A DNA stretch of 41,383 bases from Methanobacteriota archaeon (GCA_002699515.1 PAAW01000052.1:1-41383); one strand, 5' to 3'; counted from the first letter of the stretch, positions 9,536 through 17,634 are shown. The notes: generated by a model not told the origin, from the letters alone. A program made the numbers and translations.

Positions 9536-10384
9536 TTATCTTCCTTTCCATTCAGGATTTTTCTTTTCTAGAAATGCTGTAACTCCAATTTCCTTATCTT
9601 CAGAGTCAAATAAGTCAGAAAAAACTCTTAATTCTTTTTTAATTCCTTCATCAATAGGTGAGTTTAAAGCCATTCTAACTGCTTTTTTGGCAATTTTTAG
9701 TGTATGACTTGATTTTGAACCAATTGTAGTAGCTAATTCAAGTGTCATATTTCTAAGTTCATCAGGAGCACAAACATGATTGACTAATCCAAATGAATAT
9801 GCTTGTTCAGCATCAATAAATTTTCCTGACAAGATTAATTCCAAAGATTTCCCATAACCAACTAAATGGGTCAATCTTTGAGTTCCACCTCCTCCTGGTA
9901 TTAACCCTAAATTTATCTCTGGCTGGCCAAAAACAGATCTGTTTGTTGCAATCCTAATATCACAAGACATTGCTAATTCACATCCACCTCCTAAAGCAAA
10001 ACCGTCAATCATTGCAATTGTAGGTTTTTCAATTTTCCAAACTGCTTCCCAACAATTATCTGAAAATATCTCAAAAATTTCTTCTGATTTTTTACCTTTG
10101 AAATCTGTGATATCTGCTCCTGCAACAAATGAATTTGGTTTGCTTCTTTTCCCTTCTAGGGGAGGATTTGGAACTGCCCCTGCAAAAATAACTACACGAA
10201 TTGTTTCATCTTCCATTACTCTTTTTGAGGCTTTTTTAATAGCTGAGGTTACTGATTTATTTAATGCATTTAATTTGTCTGGGCGATTGATTGTTAAAAT
10301 TACAATTCTCCCTTTTTTCTCATCATTAGAATCAATAAATATCGATTCCTCTAATAGAACATCCTGCTCTTGGTCTGCATCCAT
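9536..10384 (-). CDS. Enoyl-CoA hydratase/isomerase (crotonase) family protein
   Basis: A crotonase-fold acyl-CoA enzyme. The oxyanion-hole segments are SFVAGADITDF and GFALGGGCELAMSCDIRIA. The two glutamates used by hydratases are both present: one in GGGCEL, one in FGQPEINLGLIPGGGGTQRL (E145 and E165 in ORF-track numbering). A hydratase role in fatty-acid or amino-acid degradation is therefore likely, but crotonases vary and the substrate is not shown. A short extra loop (PNPPLEGKRSKPN) sits between the first beta strands and the AGAD motif. The ORF-track start at 10411 is a TTG with only a weak AAGG upstream. I prefer the ATG at 10384 (282 aa), though it has no clear Shine-Dalgarno either. 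It lies between a Pro/Leu-tailed membrane protein and the ABC exporter, with no other beta-oxidation gene nearby. Confidence 0.88.
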   Translation of the reverse strand: MDADQEQDVLLEESIFIDSNDEKKGRIVILTINRPDKLNALNKSVTSAIKKASKRVMEDETIRVVIFAGAVPNPPLEGKRSKPNSFVAGADITDFKGKKSEEIFEIFSDNCWEAVWKIEKPTIAMIDGFALGGGCELAMSCDIRIATNRSVFGQPEINLGLIPGGGGTQRLTHLVGYGKSLELILSGKFIDAEQAYSFGLVNHVCAPDELRNMTLELATTIGSKSSHTLKIAKKAVRMALNSPIDEGIKKELRVFSDLFDSEDKEIGVTAFLEKKNPEWKGR

Positions 10385-10439
10385 ATACAAGCGGAACTGG
10401 TGGGGTTTCAATATAATTGCCTTGCTTAGATTATTATTT

Positions 10440-11381
10440 TTATTTCAAAGGCGGCAATGGGGGCAAGCCTTCAAGAGGCGGTAAATCTGCTAAATCAAGA
10501 GGTGGTAAGCCTTCAAGGGGTGGTAATTGTCCATCAATTAGAGGCAATGGTGGTAAATCTGGCAATTCAAGTTTCTCTTGAACTTTCGAATCTACTTTTC
10601 TAAATCCTTCATCTAATGGAAATCTAAATTTTAACACTTTATTTTCATCAATTCTTACGTAAGTAGCTCCGTATGGCCTACCAGGAGTTACTTTTTCTGG
10701 CTCTGAGAGAACCATTAAGCCATGATCATTACGGGATAAAATAACTGTTAAATCTTCACGTTTATCTTTTTCATTCCACATTCTAGCTTTAGATGCTCTT
10801 ATCTCTGCCATTTGATTACGTCTACGTGCCTCAATTCTTTTACGTATTCTATCATGTACGCTACGTCTTTCTCCAACAGCGTTTACAATTTCAATATCTT
10901 CAATAGAATCTGCATTTACATCAACAACATATTCAGTAGCAACATGATATTCGTCCACTTCTTCTACTATTTCTACGACCTCTATCTCTTCCTCTAAAAC
11001 CAATTCATCATCGGCTTCAGTGCCTATTTCTGCTTGTGCTAAAGCATTTTTGTTTGCAATTTTAGCTAATTTAAGTTCTCTTAACGTAGTAGCATCTTGA
11101 TTTTTCGCTGTGACTGGTTCTGGTAACTCATCATCGTAATCATCATCTAATTCAATATCACTTAAATCCTCGTCAATTAATGTATCTGTAGAAATTTGAG
11201 TTGTTTTTCTACGAATTTGTTTTTGTGGTTTTCCACTAGGAGCAAAGAAAAATAATCCTGCGCAAAGTACTATCCATCCTGCAAATAAATATTTGACATC
11301 ATCCTTCCAGTTTTCTTTGTTTACTAAGAAAAATACCATTGAAAAAATTAATAGAAAAAATAAGAATATTTTCCTTCGCAC
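10440..11381 (-). CDS. Hypothetical membrane protein with acidic middle and LPPLEG-repeat tail
   Basis: I do not recognise the family. Two hydrophobic segments at the N-terminus (RRKIFLFFLLIFSMVFFLV and YLFAGWIVLCAGLFFFAPSG) look like a membrane hairpin. A long acidic linker follows (about residues 70-170), then a basic helical stretch (RIRKRIEARRRNQMAEIRA). The next ordered segment holds GRPYGATYVRIDENKVLKFRFPLDEGF. The protein ends in a proline/leucine-rich repeat built on LPPLEGLPPL. The start is a GTG with a G-rich stretch (GGGGGCGA) shortly upstream. It heads the run that continues into the crotonase and the ABC exporter. A scaffold or membrane-tether role is possible, but nothing shows it directly. 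Confidence 0.75.
   Translation of the reverse strand: MRRKIFLFFLLIFSMVFFLVNKENWKDDVKYLFAGWIVLCAGLFFFAPSGKPQKQIRRKTTQISTDTLIDEDLSDIELDDDYDDELPEPVTAKNQDATTLRELKLAKIANKNALAQAEIGTEADDELVLEEEIEVVEIVEEVDEYHVATEYVVDVNADSIEDIEIVNAVGERRSVHDRIRKRIEARRRNQMAEIRASKARMWNEKDKREDLTVILSRNDHGLMVLSEPEKVTPGRPYGATYVRIDENKVLKFRFPLDEGFRKVDSKVQEKLELPDLPPLPLIDGQLPPLEGLPPLDLADLPPLEGLPPLPPLK
10443..10565 (-). repeat. Proline/leucine tandem repeat (LPPLEG/LPPLD units)
   Basis: Imperfect repeats of LPPLEGLPPL and LADLPPLEG make up the last 41 residues of the 313-aa membrane protein. At DNA level the block AAGCCTTCAAG-GGGTGGTAA recurs with few changes, so the repeat has probably grown by unit duplication. The composition suggests an extended polyproline-type segment. 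Confidence 0.7.
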
Positions 11382-11434
11382 TGCATCGCCCCCTGCTAGG
11401 CCCTATTCACTCAAGGTTTTGACTTTGACGCAAG

Positions 11435-12043
11435 TTAGTTAGTTGTATTATTAAGACTTAATAATACTTCATCCAATGCCTTTTTTCTATGAGAAAAATT
11501 TTCTTTGATACCAATTTCGACTTCGCCAAACGTTAAACCATTAATTGAATTATTTAAATAATCAAATGGAGTAAATATTGGATCATATCCAAATCCATTT
11601 ACCCCTCTGATACTATCAACTAGTTTTCCTGGACAAATTCCACTTCCTCTATGGATTATATTTCCATCCCAAAGACAAGCAGATGCACGAAATGATGCAT
11701 TAAGGGATTCTAAAGAATTAATTAATTTCAATACCCCTTCACAACCTATTTTTTCAAGAACATATGCACTATATACTCCAGGAAACCCTCCCAAAGCATC
11801 GATGAAAAAACCTGAATCTTCAACTAATAGTGCATCACTTTCTTTACCAATACTTTTCAATAACTCAATTCCCTGAGTGATTTTTGCATCTGCAACTTCC
11901 TCTAAAGTGTCACATTGAGGCTCAATAATTTCAGGTATAGTTCCATTAATTACAAACTGTTCGACATTAAAACCTAATGGTGAAAATGCATGTTTTGCTT
12001 CCAATAATTTCCCTTTGTTGCCTGTCATAAACCATAGTTGCAT
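11435..12043 (-). CDS. XTP/dITP diphosphatase, RdgB/HAM1 family
   Basis: A house-cleaning pyrophosphatase that hydrolyses XTP, ITP and dITP to the monophosphates, keeping deaminated purines out of nucleic acids. The N-terminal nucleotide-binding motif is TGNKGKLLEAKHAF. The metal/catalytic segment is LLVEDSGFFIDALGGFPGVYSA. The substrate-specificity segment is GFGYDPIFTP and the C-terminal motif is SHRKKAL. At 202 aa it is slightly longer than the usual 185-195. Archaeal genomes often place this gene near Kae1/Bud32, and Bud32 is indeed two genes away here. It diverges from the FluC gene. Confidence 0.95.
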   Translation of the reverse strand: MQLWFMTGNKGKLLEAKHAFSPLGFNVEQFVINGTIPEIIEPQCDTLEEVADAKITQGIELLKSIGKESDALLVEDSGFFIDALGGFPGVYSAYVLEKIGCEGVLKLINSLESLNASFRASACLWDGNIIHRGSGICPGKLVDSIRGVNGFGYDPIFTPFDYLNNSINGLTFGEVEIGIKENFSHRKKALDEVLLSLNNTTN

Positions 12044-12068
12044 TATTAGATGCTAGACAATTAGGCTG

Positions 12069-12086
12069 ATGAATCAACCGATTCAT
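12069..12086. promoter_or_regulatory. Perfect inverted repeat overlapping the FluC start
   Basis: ATGAATC-AACC-GATTCAT has 7-base arms and a 4-base spacer in the 41-base gap between the divergent RdgB and FluC genes. Its right arm includes the first two bases of the ATG at 12085. It could be an operator or an RNA hairpin that covers the start codon. If FluC really begins at 12124, the repeat lies in its leader. No function is proven. Confidence 0.35.
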
Positions 12087-12507
12087 GGAAGAGATTATTG
12101 ATTATCTTATCAAACGCCATATTATGGACCCAAAAGACTTGTTGTTAGTAGCAATCGGAGGTGCTTTAGGTGCATCTCTAAGATATCTTGTGATTCTCTG
12201 GGTTCCAACAGACGGATTCCCATGGTCTACCCTTAGTGTAAATCTAATTGGTTCATTCATTTTAGGAATAGTAATTGGCCTTGGTGCAAATCACTTACTT
12301 GATGAAAAAACAACATTAATGATTGCTACAGGAATTCTTGGATCATTTACTACGATGTCCACATATAGTATAGACACAATTACCTTATGGGAAAATGAAA
12401 AAATACTAGCAATTCTCTATATCTTTACTACTGCAATAATAGGCCCTATTCTTGCATTAATTGGTATGGAAACTGTAAATTCTGGATTAATTTTCAACAA
12501 AAATTAG
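12085..12507 (+). CDS. crcB: Fluoride ion channel FluC/CrcB
   Basis: A small four-span membrane channel that exports fluoride as a dual-topology dimer. Signature segments are GGALGASLRY (first span), NLIGSFILG (second span, with the pore asparagine) and GILGSFTTMSTYSID (third-span break that holds the central sodium site and the pore aromatic region). The second conserved Phe of the usual 'FTTFSTF' run is Met here. The ORF is 140 aa; FluC is usually 120-130 aa, and the internal ATG at 12124 (MDPKDLLL) would give 127 aa. Neither start has a visible Shine-Dalgarno. The gene converges on Bud32, and both stops lie within the same four bases, TTAG. Confidence 0.93.
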   Translation: MEEIIDYLIKRHIMDPKDLLLVAIGGALGASLRYLVILWVPTDGFPWSTLSVNLIGSFILGIVIGLGANHLLDEKTTLMIATGILGSFTTMSTYSIDTITLWENEKILAILYIFTTAIIGPILALIGMETVNSGLIFNKN

Positions 12508-13181
12508 TCATGATACCTTACTCTTCCTTTAATTTGTTCAAATCGAGTTATGACTTCTTTAGAAGTCGGTATTGTGCCTCCTGCAAACTCATTAATATCT
12601 GGTTCATCTAAATTCAAATATGATTCTATTATTTGTTCCATAGCATTGGGAAACATTGGATGTGTTGCTTGTAAGCATTCATGTAATACATGAAAATCTA
12701 ATCCATATGGTTCTACTTCGAATGTAGATTGAGATAATCCATAATCAATTAAAGTGATTTTTCCTAATGAATTTAAAATTATATTTGTAGTTGTCAAATC
12801 TCCATGAGTAATGCCACAAAGATGTAATTTTCTCAATAATTTTCCTAAATCAATAAATATTTTTTTGGAATTTTCTAATCTCATTTCAGAATTTAAATTC
12901 TTAACGAGTGGATTACCCTCAACTCTTTCCATATACAAAATACCATCATTTAAGTTTAAATGATAAATTGAAGGGCATGAAAAATTCAATTGTTGTAATT
13001 TTAATAATGTTCTCGCTTCACTTATCAATCTTGATTTAGTTAATCTCAAATCTAATTCTGGATGGCGCCAAGTTCTGGGCCTTCTATGTTTTTTAACTGC
13101 AGACTTCCCCATCCAATAACCACTTGTCACAATTGCTTCTGCACCTTCATGTAATTTTTCTTCTTCAATCCAGACTTGCAA
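12504..13181 (-). CDS. bud32: Bud32/PRPK-type KEOPS kinase (stand-alone)
   Basis: The small atypical protein kinase/ATPase of the KEOPS complex, which supports Kae1 in making t6A on ANN-decoding tRNAs. The N-lobe shows EGAEAIV followed by a basic strand with the ATP lysine (SAVKKHRRPR), and the alpha-C glutamate lies in SRLISEARTL. The catalytic loop is THGDLTTTNIIL (Asp128, Asn133) and the metal-binding motif is LIDYGLS (DYG for DFG). Its 225 aa and lack of a Kae1 domain mean this is the unfused form; many Euryarchaeota have a Kae1-Bud32 fusion. The start is TTG, supported by GGTGA six bases upstream. Start and NadA diverge across 75 bases. Confidence 0.93.
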   Translation of the reverse strand: MQVWIEEEKLHEGAEAIVTSGYWMGKSAVKKHRRPRTWRHPELDLRLTKSRLISEARTLLKLQQLNFSCPSIYHLNLNDGILYMERVEGNPLVKNLNSEMRLENSKKIFIDLGKLLRKLHLCGITHGDLTTTNIILNSLGKITLIDYGLSQSTFEVEPYGLDFHVLHECLQATHPMFPNAMEQIIESYLNLDEPDINEFAGGTIPTSKEVITRFEQIKGRVRYHD

Positions 13182-13219
13182 ACGGCTTCACCTTGTACAC
13201 CCCTAGAAGCGATGTGTTC

Positions 13220-13235
13220 AAAGCAATGATGCTTT
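13220..13235. promoter_or_regulatory. Perfect inverted repeat in the Bud32/NadA divergent region
   Basis: AAAGCA-ATGA-TGCTTT has 6-base arms and a 4-base spacer. It ends 21 bases before the NadA ATG at 13257, where a repressor could block NadA transcription. NAD genes are commonly repressed by NAD-responsive regulators in bacteria. No regulator is encoded nearby, so the assignment is speculative. Confidence 0.3.
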
Positions 13236-13256
13236 AGGGTATCATTGAGGATGCAT

Positions 13257-14414
13257 ATGGCAATCAGTCTTCCTGTATGTGAAATTGATCCTTTAGAACG
13301 GAGTAGAGGATTAACGAATAGTGAAATTGATGAAAGAATTTCCTCAGTAAAAAAAAGGTTAGGAGAAAAACTATTAATTTTAGGACACCATTATCAAAGA
13401 GACTCTATTATTCAACATACTGATTTAATTGGGGATTCTTTTTTATTATCTAAAATGGCTGCGGATTCAGATAGTGAATTTATTGTTTTTTGTGGAGTAC
13501 ATTTTATGGCAGAAAGTGCTGATATATTGACTAATGACGCTCAAAAGGTGATTTTACCAAATCTTAGAGCTGGTTGCTCTATGGCAGACATGGCAAATTT
13601 GAAAGACGTTACGGAATGTTGGAATTCATTAATTGAGAAATTTGACCTTCTTGACCCAATTGATAGAAAGGATCCTAATTTACCAGCAGCTGAAAATGAA
13701 AATTATTTGATTCCTATTACTTACATGAATTCCAGTGCTTCATTAAAGGCATTTGTTGGTTCTCATGGAGGTGTTGTATGTACATCATCCAATGCAGAAG
13801 GAGTATTAAAATGGGCATTTAAACGGGCAGGTGAAAATGGAAAAGTTCTATTCTTTCCTGACCAGCATTTGGGAAGAAATACGGGATTAGCAATGGGTTT
13901 ATCTCTTGAAGAGATGGCAACATGGACTCCAAATGATGAGCCTGAATGGAATGCTTTGGATAAATCAAAAATCATACTTTGGCATGGTTATTGTTCAGTA
14001 CATAGAAGATTTTCAACTACTCAAATTACAGAATTTCGGGAACAGTTTCCTGATGGTCTTGTTGTAGTACATCCCGAATGTAAAACGGATGTAGTAAATG
14101 CGGCTGATGCAACAGGAAGTACTGAATTCATACGAAATTATGTAAAAAATGCACCAGAGGGCGCAAATATAGGTGTGGGTACCGAAATAAATATGGTTCA
14201 AAGATTAAATGAAGAATATAAAAATAAAGAGATTTCCTGTCTTGATCCGTCAATATGCCCATGCTCGACAATGTATATGATTCACCCAATTTATCTCTTG
14301 GATGTGTTAGAAAGGATAGAATCAGAAGAAATTCCAAATCAAATTATTGTTCCTGATGATGAAAAAATATCTGCATCTATTGCACTTAATAGAATGTTGA
14401 GTATTCTGAAATAA
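13257..14414 (+). CDS. nadA: Quinolinate synthase NadA
   Basis: A [4Fe-4S] enzyme that condenses iminoaspartate with dihydroxyacetone phosphate to quinolinate in de novo NAD synthesis. Visible motifs are LGHHYQRDSI at the N-terminus, LIGDSFLLSKMAA, FCGVHFMAE, AGCSMAD, VCTSSNAE and the C-terminal CPCSTMYMIHP. Cluster ligands are expected at the Cys of GCSM (C107), of CTSS (C175) and one of the two in CPCS (C334/C336). FFPDQHLGRNTG and GYCSVHRRF are also typical. At 385 aa it is longer than the 300-350 aa of many homologues. The ORF track starts at a TTG (13245). TTGAGG followed by ATGCAT and then ATG points to 13257, with GAGG six bases upstream. NadB and NadC are not in the window. Confidence 0.95.
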   Translation: MAISLPVCEIDPLERSRGLTNSEIDERISSVKKRLGEKLLILGHHYQRDSIIQHTDLIGDSFLLSKMAADSDSEFIVFCGVHFMAESADILTNDAQKVILPNLRAGCSMADMANLKDVTECWNSLIEKFDLLDPIDRKDPNLPAAENENYLIPITYMNSSASLKAFVGSHGGVVCTSSNAEGVLKWAFKRAGENGKVLFFPDQHLGRNTGLAMGLSLEEMATWTPNDEPEWNALDKSKIILWHGYCSVHRRFSTTQITEFREQFPDGLVVVHPECKTDVVNAADATGSTEFIRNYVKNAPEGANIGVGTEINMVQRLNEEYKNKEISCLDPSICPCSTMYMIHPIYLLDVLERIESEEIPNQIIVPDDEKISASIALNRMLSILK

Positions 14415-14416
14415 TT

Positions 14417-14776
14417 TTACCAAGCACCATGAACATATGGCTTACCATCATCAGGATTCTCGTTTTTACAAAGCCTATACAATCGTTCAAATGTAAATAT
14501 TCCACTATTACATCCTTGGGGAAATTCGAACTTTAATGCATAACTACCAACTTTACTTACTTGTGGTTTTTCAAATGAAATTACTTCTATCTTTGAAGTT
14601 AATTCTGAAGCTGTATTTTCATCATCTCGTGATGGAGAACATTTTGCACATGGACACCAATATAAAAGCGTCTTATAGCTAAGTTCAAACTCATGATTAT
14701 CAGACCAAGTCAACAACATACTTTCTGCCTTTCTTTCTAAACGATTTAACTTTGGTATTTCAACAATTTTAGACAT
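14417..14776 (-). CDS. DUF971 domain protein, Fe-S-assembly linked
   Basis: A single-domain DUF971 protein of 119 aa, the fold also found at the N-terminus of gamma-butyrobetaine hydroxylase. It shows the typical W-D/N start (LLTWSDNHEFELSY), a cysteine-rich centre (WCPCAKC), 'VGSYALKFEFPQGCNSGIF' and the closing Leu-Cys segment (RLYRLC). In bacteria DUF971 often sits next to or is fused with Mrp/ApbC ATPases, and here it starts ten bases after the Mrp stop, in the same operon. The cysteines could bind zinc or an Fe-S cluster. This matters because the partner Mrp has none. The biochemical role of the family is not established. Confidence 0.85.
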   Translation of the reverse strand: MSKIVEIPKLNRLERKAESMLLTWSDNHEFELSYKTLLYWCPCAKCSPSRDDENTASELTSKIEVISFEKPQVSKVGSYALKFEFPQGCNSGIFTFERLYRLCKNENPDDGKPYVHGAW

Positions 14777-14786
14777 GAAAACACTC

Positions 14787-15824
14787 TCAAATAATTTCTA
14801 ATTCTGTATCAGAATCTCCAGAAGTTAAAATTTCCCTAAGTTTTTTTACCACTCCATCAAAAGCAATTGCAGAAATTCCCTCAGGTTCTGAAACAATTCT
14901 GTGTACTCCATCATCTCCACTTCTTACAATTCCAGGATCAAAGGGTATTTTTCCTAAAAATGGTACTGAATAATCCTGAGATGCCTTTTTCCCACCACCG
15001 ATTTTGAAGATATCCAAGGAGACGCCCCAATTCCCATTATCATCTGTAATTACCTCGTGAACCTTTCCACCAGGACCATTTACCTTCAAAGTCGTATTTT
15101 TCAACATATTTCCATCAGCATCTGATACTGTTCCGTTTACTGTATATCCACTCATATTTTCTACAATCCCAAGTACATTCATTTTCAATGATTTGGCAAA
15201 ATTTATTGATTTTCTAGAATCTAATAATGCAATTTCTTGTGGTGTGGTGACGATTACAATCCCATCAATATTTTGTAATGATTGAGCAACCGTTAATGGT
15301 TCATCTGAAGTTCCTGGTGGAAAATCAATTATTAAATAATCTAAATTACCCCATTCTACATCACCAATAAACTGTTGTATTGCTCCTAATTTGATTGGAC
15401 CTCTCCATACAACGGGTGTATCTTCCGCTTCTAATAAAAAGGCCATGGAAATTACTTTGATACCTTCTGGACCAACTGCTGGATGTATTCTTCCTTCATC
15501 TACATGTAATCTATGATTTTCTAAACCAAGCATTTTAGGTACATTTGGTCCAGTAATATCAATATCCATAATCCCTACTTTATTTCCATCTTTAGCTAAT
15601 GATAATGCAAGTCCAGTAGATACTGTAGATTTACCAACTCCTCCTTTTCCAGACATCACCATTATTTTATGCTTGATTGATGAAGACAACTTCTCCATAG
15701 CCATTCTTCTTTTCATTTGACTATATGCTGCTTCCATTTGTTTTTGTTGTTCAGCAGTAGGGTTGTTATCGTTTGAATCTCTATCGGAATCTGAAGGATT
15801 GTGTATTGATAATGGATTCGACAT
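14787..15824 (-). CDS. Mrp/ApbC/NBP35 family P-loop ATPase, cysteine-free, with beta-domain insert
   Basis: A P-loop ATPase of the Mrp/NBP35 Fe-S cluster carrier family, acting as a cytosolic dimer. It has the deviant Walker [11 protein letters not shown] (58-67), [35 protein letters not shown] and the C-terminal [11 protein letters not shown]. After GIVENMSG the family normally has a short loop with CPxC, whose cysteines bridge the cluster at the dimer interface. Here residues 226-275 instead read as a beta-rich unit ([11 protein letters not shown] ... ITDDNGNW). That unit resembles carboxypeptidase-regulatory/CnaB-like sandwiches. The whole 345-aa chain contains no cysteine. The alternative is that it is an Mrp paralogue with another cargo. 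ATG start with GGAG seven bases upstream. It is followed directly by DUF971. Confidence 0.92.
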   Translation of the reverse strand: MSNPLSIHNPSDSDRDSNDNNPTAEQQKQMEAAYSQMKRRMAMEKLSSSIKHKIMVMSGKGGVGKSTVSTGLALSLAKDGNKVGIMDIDITGPNVPKMLGLENHRLHVDEGRIHPAVGPEGIKVISMAFLLEAEDTPVVWRGPIKLGAIQQFIGDVEWGNLDYLIIDFPPGTSDEPLTVAQSLQNIDGIVIVTTPQEIALLDSRKSINFAKSLKMNVLGIVENMSGYTVNGTVSDADGNMLKNTTLKVNGPGGKVHEVITDDNGNWGVSLDIFKIGGGKKASQDYSVPFLGKIPFDPGIVRSGDDGVHRIVSEPEGISAIAFDGVVKKLREILTSGDSDTELEII

Positions 15825-15849
15825 AATAACTCCTAAAAGTCATATATTT

Positions 15850-16215
15850 TCAATTATCTGCAATAATTACTCTATATGATAAGAAAGAAATGAATAATGG
15901 TACTAATCCAGTAAGAAATAACCAGATTTCAAAATTCATATCATTTACTGCATACCAATAACCAATTGAATAAATTATTGAAAAAAATGTTGATATTTTA
16001 ATGAGATTTAATTTTGTTAAAACCTCGTCTAAATTTGAAAAGTATAATGTCATTAATGTATGAAAATGGCTAAAGAAAAAGATAGCAATAGCGACTAAAT
16101 TGAATAAATTCCAGAAATTTAATGCAGCAAAAACAATGTGTAATAAAAAGAATAACCAGAACATAATTGAGGCAATTATTAATCCTCGGAACTTTGCAAA
16201 TATTGAATCGCTCAC
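15850..16215 (-). CDS. Small four-span membrane protein of unknown function
   Basis: A 121-aa hydrophobic protein with about four predicted spans: LIIASIMFWLFFLLHIVFAA, FNLVAIAIFFFSHFHTLMTL, FFSIIYSIGYWYAV and IWLFLTGLVPLFISFLSY. No family was recognised. The start is GTG with no clear ribosome binding site. It lies between MscS and Mrp (gaps of 35 and 25 bases), so it is probably co-transcribed with both. Confidence 0.7.
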   Translation of the reverse strand: MSDSIFAKFRGLIIASIMFWLFFLLHIVFAALNFWNLFNLVAIAIFFFSHFHTLMTLYFSNLDEVLTKLNLIKISTFFSIIYSIGYWYAVNDMNFEIWLFLTGLVPLFISFLSYRVIIADN

Positions 16216-16250
16216 AATTGATGCTATGTCTAATTTTATTTCAAATTAGG

Positions 16251-17576
16251 TCAATCGTCATCATAATCAAATACTGAAAGTAAATTGTCTAATTCACGTG
16301 CATCGCTCTCTAAAGCTTTACGATCTTTTCCAGTTAATTCTGGATCTTTTAATCTATTTTTGATTAATTCTAATTCTGCCTTAGCATTCTCTCTCTCTTC
16401 ACGTAATTTCTTTTCTTCTTTACCCATTTGTATTCTAGAGATTCTTTGTCGTGATGCTTTTCTCATAGCCTTTTGTTCCTTAGCACGTGGACTTTTCTCT
16501 TCTTCTACAAATGATGGTGCACTCTGTAATTCAATTGCTGTAGGGTAAGGGATTATGATTCCTTCATCTTCAAACCTTTCATCTATACTCTTTAACAACC
16601 AATCTTTAGCAATAAATTCGTCTGTATAATCATCAATCCAAACAAATACTCTGAATGTTTTTGCATAATCTCCAAGTTCAAGTAATAATACCCTCGGAGG
16701 TGGATGTTGCAATGCTTGTGGGCAGTGTCTTGCAATATCTAACAAAGTATATTTTACATGATCAATACTTTCATTATAATCTACTCCAATATCTAAAATT
16801 ATTGATAGACGTCTAGCAATGCCATCTCCTCCCCCTCTTGCATGATTAATGACTGTGGTTTGTACCAAGGTATTATTTGGAATTACAACTAATTTCTCTT
16901 CCCTAGTTAATATTTTAGTTGAAAGAATTCCTACAGATGCTACAGAACCTAACATACCGTCTACTTCAATACGGTCTCCCACTTCAAATGGCCGGTCAAT
17001 TGCAAGCATGAATGAATTAACAATATTACCTAATGTTTGTTGAACTGCTAAACCAATAATTAATGAGAATACTGCTAATGAGGCCAATAATCCCATCAAT
17101 TCAATTCCTATCTCTGATAATGCCAAATATATTGCACCAAACCAAATTACTGCTCTAAATACAAAAGTTAACAGAGGGTTACTACCAGAAACAGTTACAT
17201 TAGATTTATCTGTAAATCTATCCATGACAACAGGGACAAGATGTGCAATTGTTACACTCGCAATACTAGCTGAAATAATGATATATATTGCTGAGAAAAA
17301 AGGCATTAATGTCTCTAAAACACTATTTTGAGTATCTATCCAAACAACTGATAAATTAGTTCCACCGACTAAAACAAAGGAATATAACCTATTTGATATA
17401 GGAACAACAAGCATATCGTCCCATTCATTTTTTGTTTTCTTAACTAACTTAAACCATGGGCGAATTACAGCATATTTTGAAAAGAAAATCGAGAATGTAA
17501 CCAATACTATACAAATACCTATTTTGGGAAATACTCCTAAATCTTCCAATTGGCTCAGCATACTTTCTACTTCCAC
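16251..17576 (-). CDS. MscS-family mechanosensitive ion channel
   Basis: A small-conductance mechanosensitive channel that vents solutes on hypo-osmotic shock, acting as a heptamer. About five spans precede the pore helix and the diagnostic segment GLAVQQTLGNIVNSFMLAID. That is followed by RPFEVGDRIEVDGMLGSV and the beta domain (VVIPNNTLVQTTVIN). The C-terminal extension (about residues 355-441) is charged and helical, likely a coiled-coil cap (KKLREERENAKAELELI). The start is GTG with GGGTGA four bases upstream, which supports it over the ATG at residue 6. It lies 58 bases after the giant surface protein. Confidence 0.93.
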   Translation of the reverse strand: MEVESMLSQLEDLGVFPKIGICIVLVTFSIFFSKYAVIRPWFKLVKKTKNEWDDMLVVPISNRLYSFVLVGGTNLSVVWIDTQNSVLETLMPFFSAIYIIISASIASVTIAHLVPVVMDRFTDKSNVTVSGSNPLLTFVFRAVIWFGAIYLALSEIGIELMGLLASLAVFSLIIGLAVQQTLGNIVNSFMLAIDRPFEVGDRIEVDGMLGSVASVGILSTKILTREEKLVVIPNNTLVQTTVINHARGGGDGIARRLSIILDIGVDYNESIDHVKYTLLDIARHCPQALQHPPPRVLLLELGDYAKTFRVFVWIDDYTDEFIAKDWLLKSIDERFEDEGIIIPYPTAIELQSAPSFVEEEKSPRAKEQKAMRKASRQRISRIQMGKEEKKLREERENAKAELELIKNRLKDPELTGKDRKALESDARELDNLLSVFDYDDD

Positions 17577-17634
17577 TAATTCACCCCCCTAGCATTAACA
17601 ATTAATAATTATCTGAACTTAGTGTATTCTTAGA

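Noticed and set aside
12044-12124. Possible fluoride riboswitch (crcB motif) before FluC, because of a GCTGATG string
   Set aside because: The gap is only 41 bases and the conserved GGNGATG / paired elements of the known motif are not seen; only the simple palindrome is supported.
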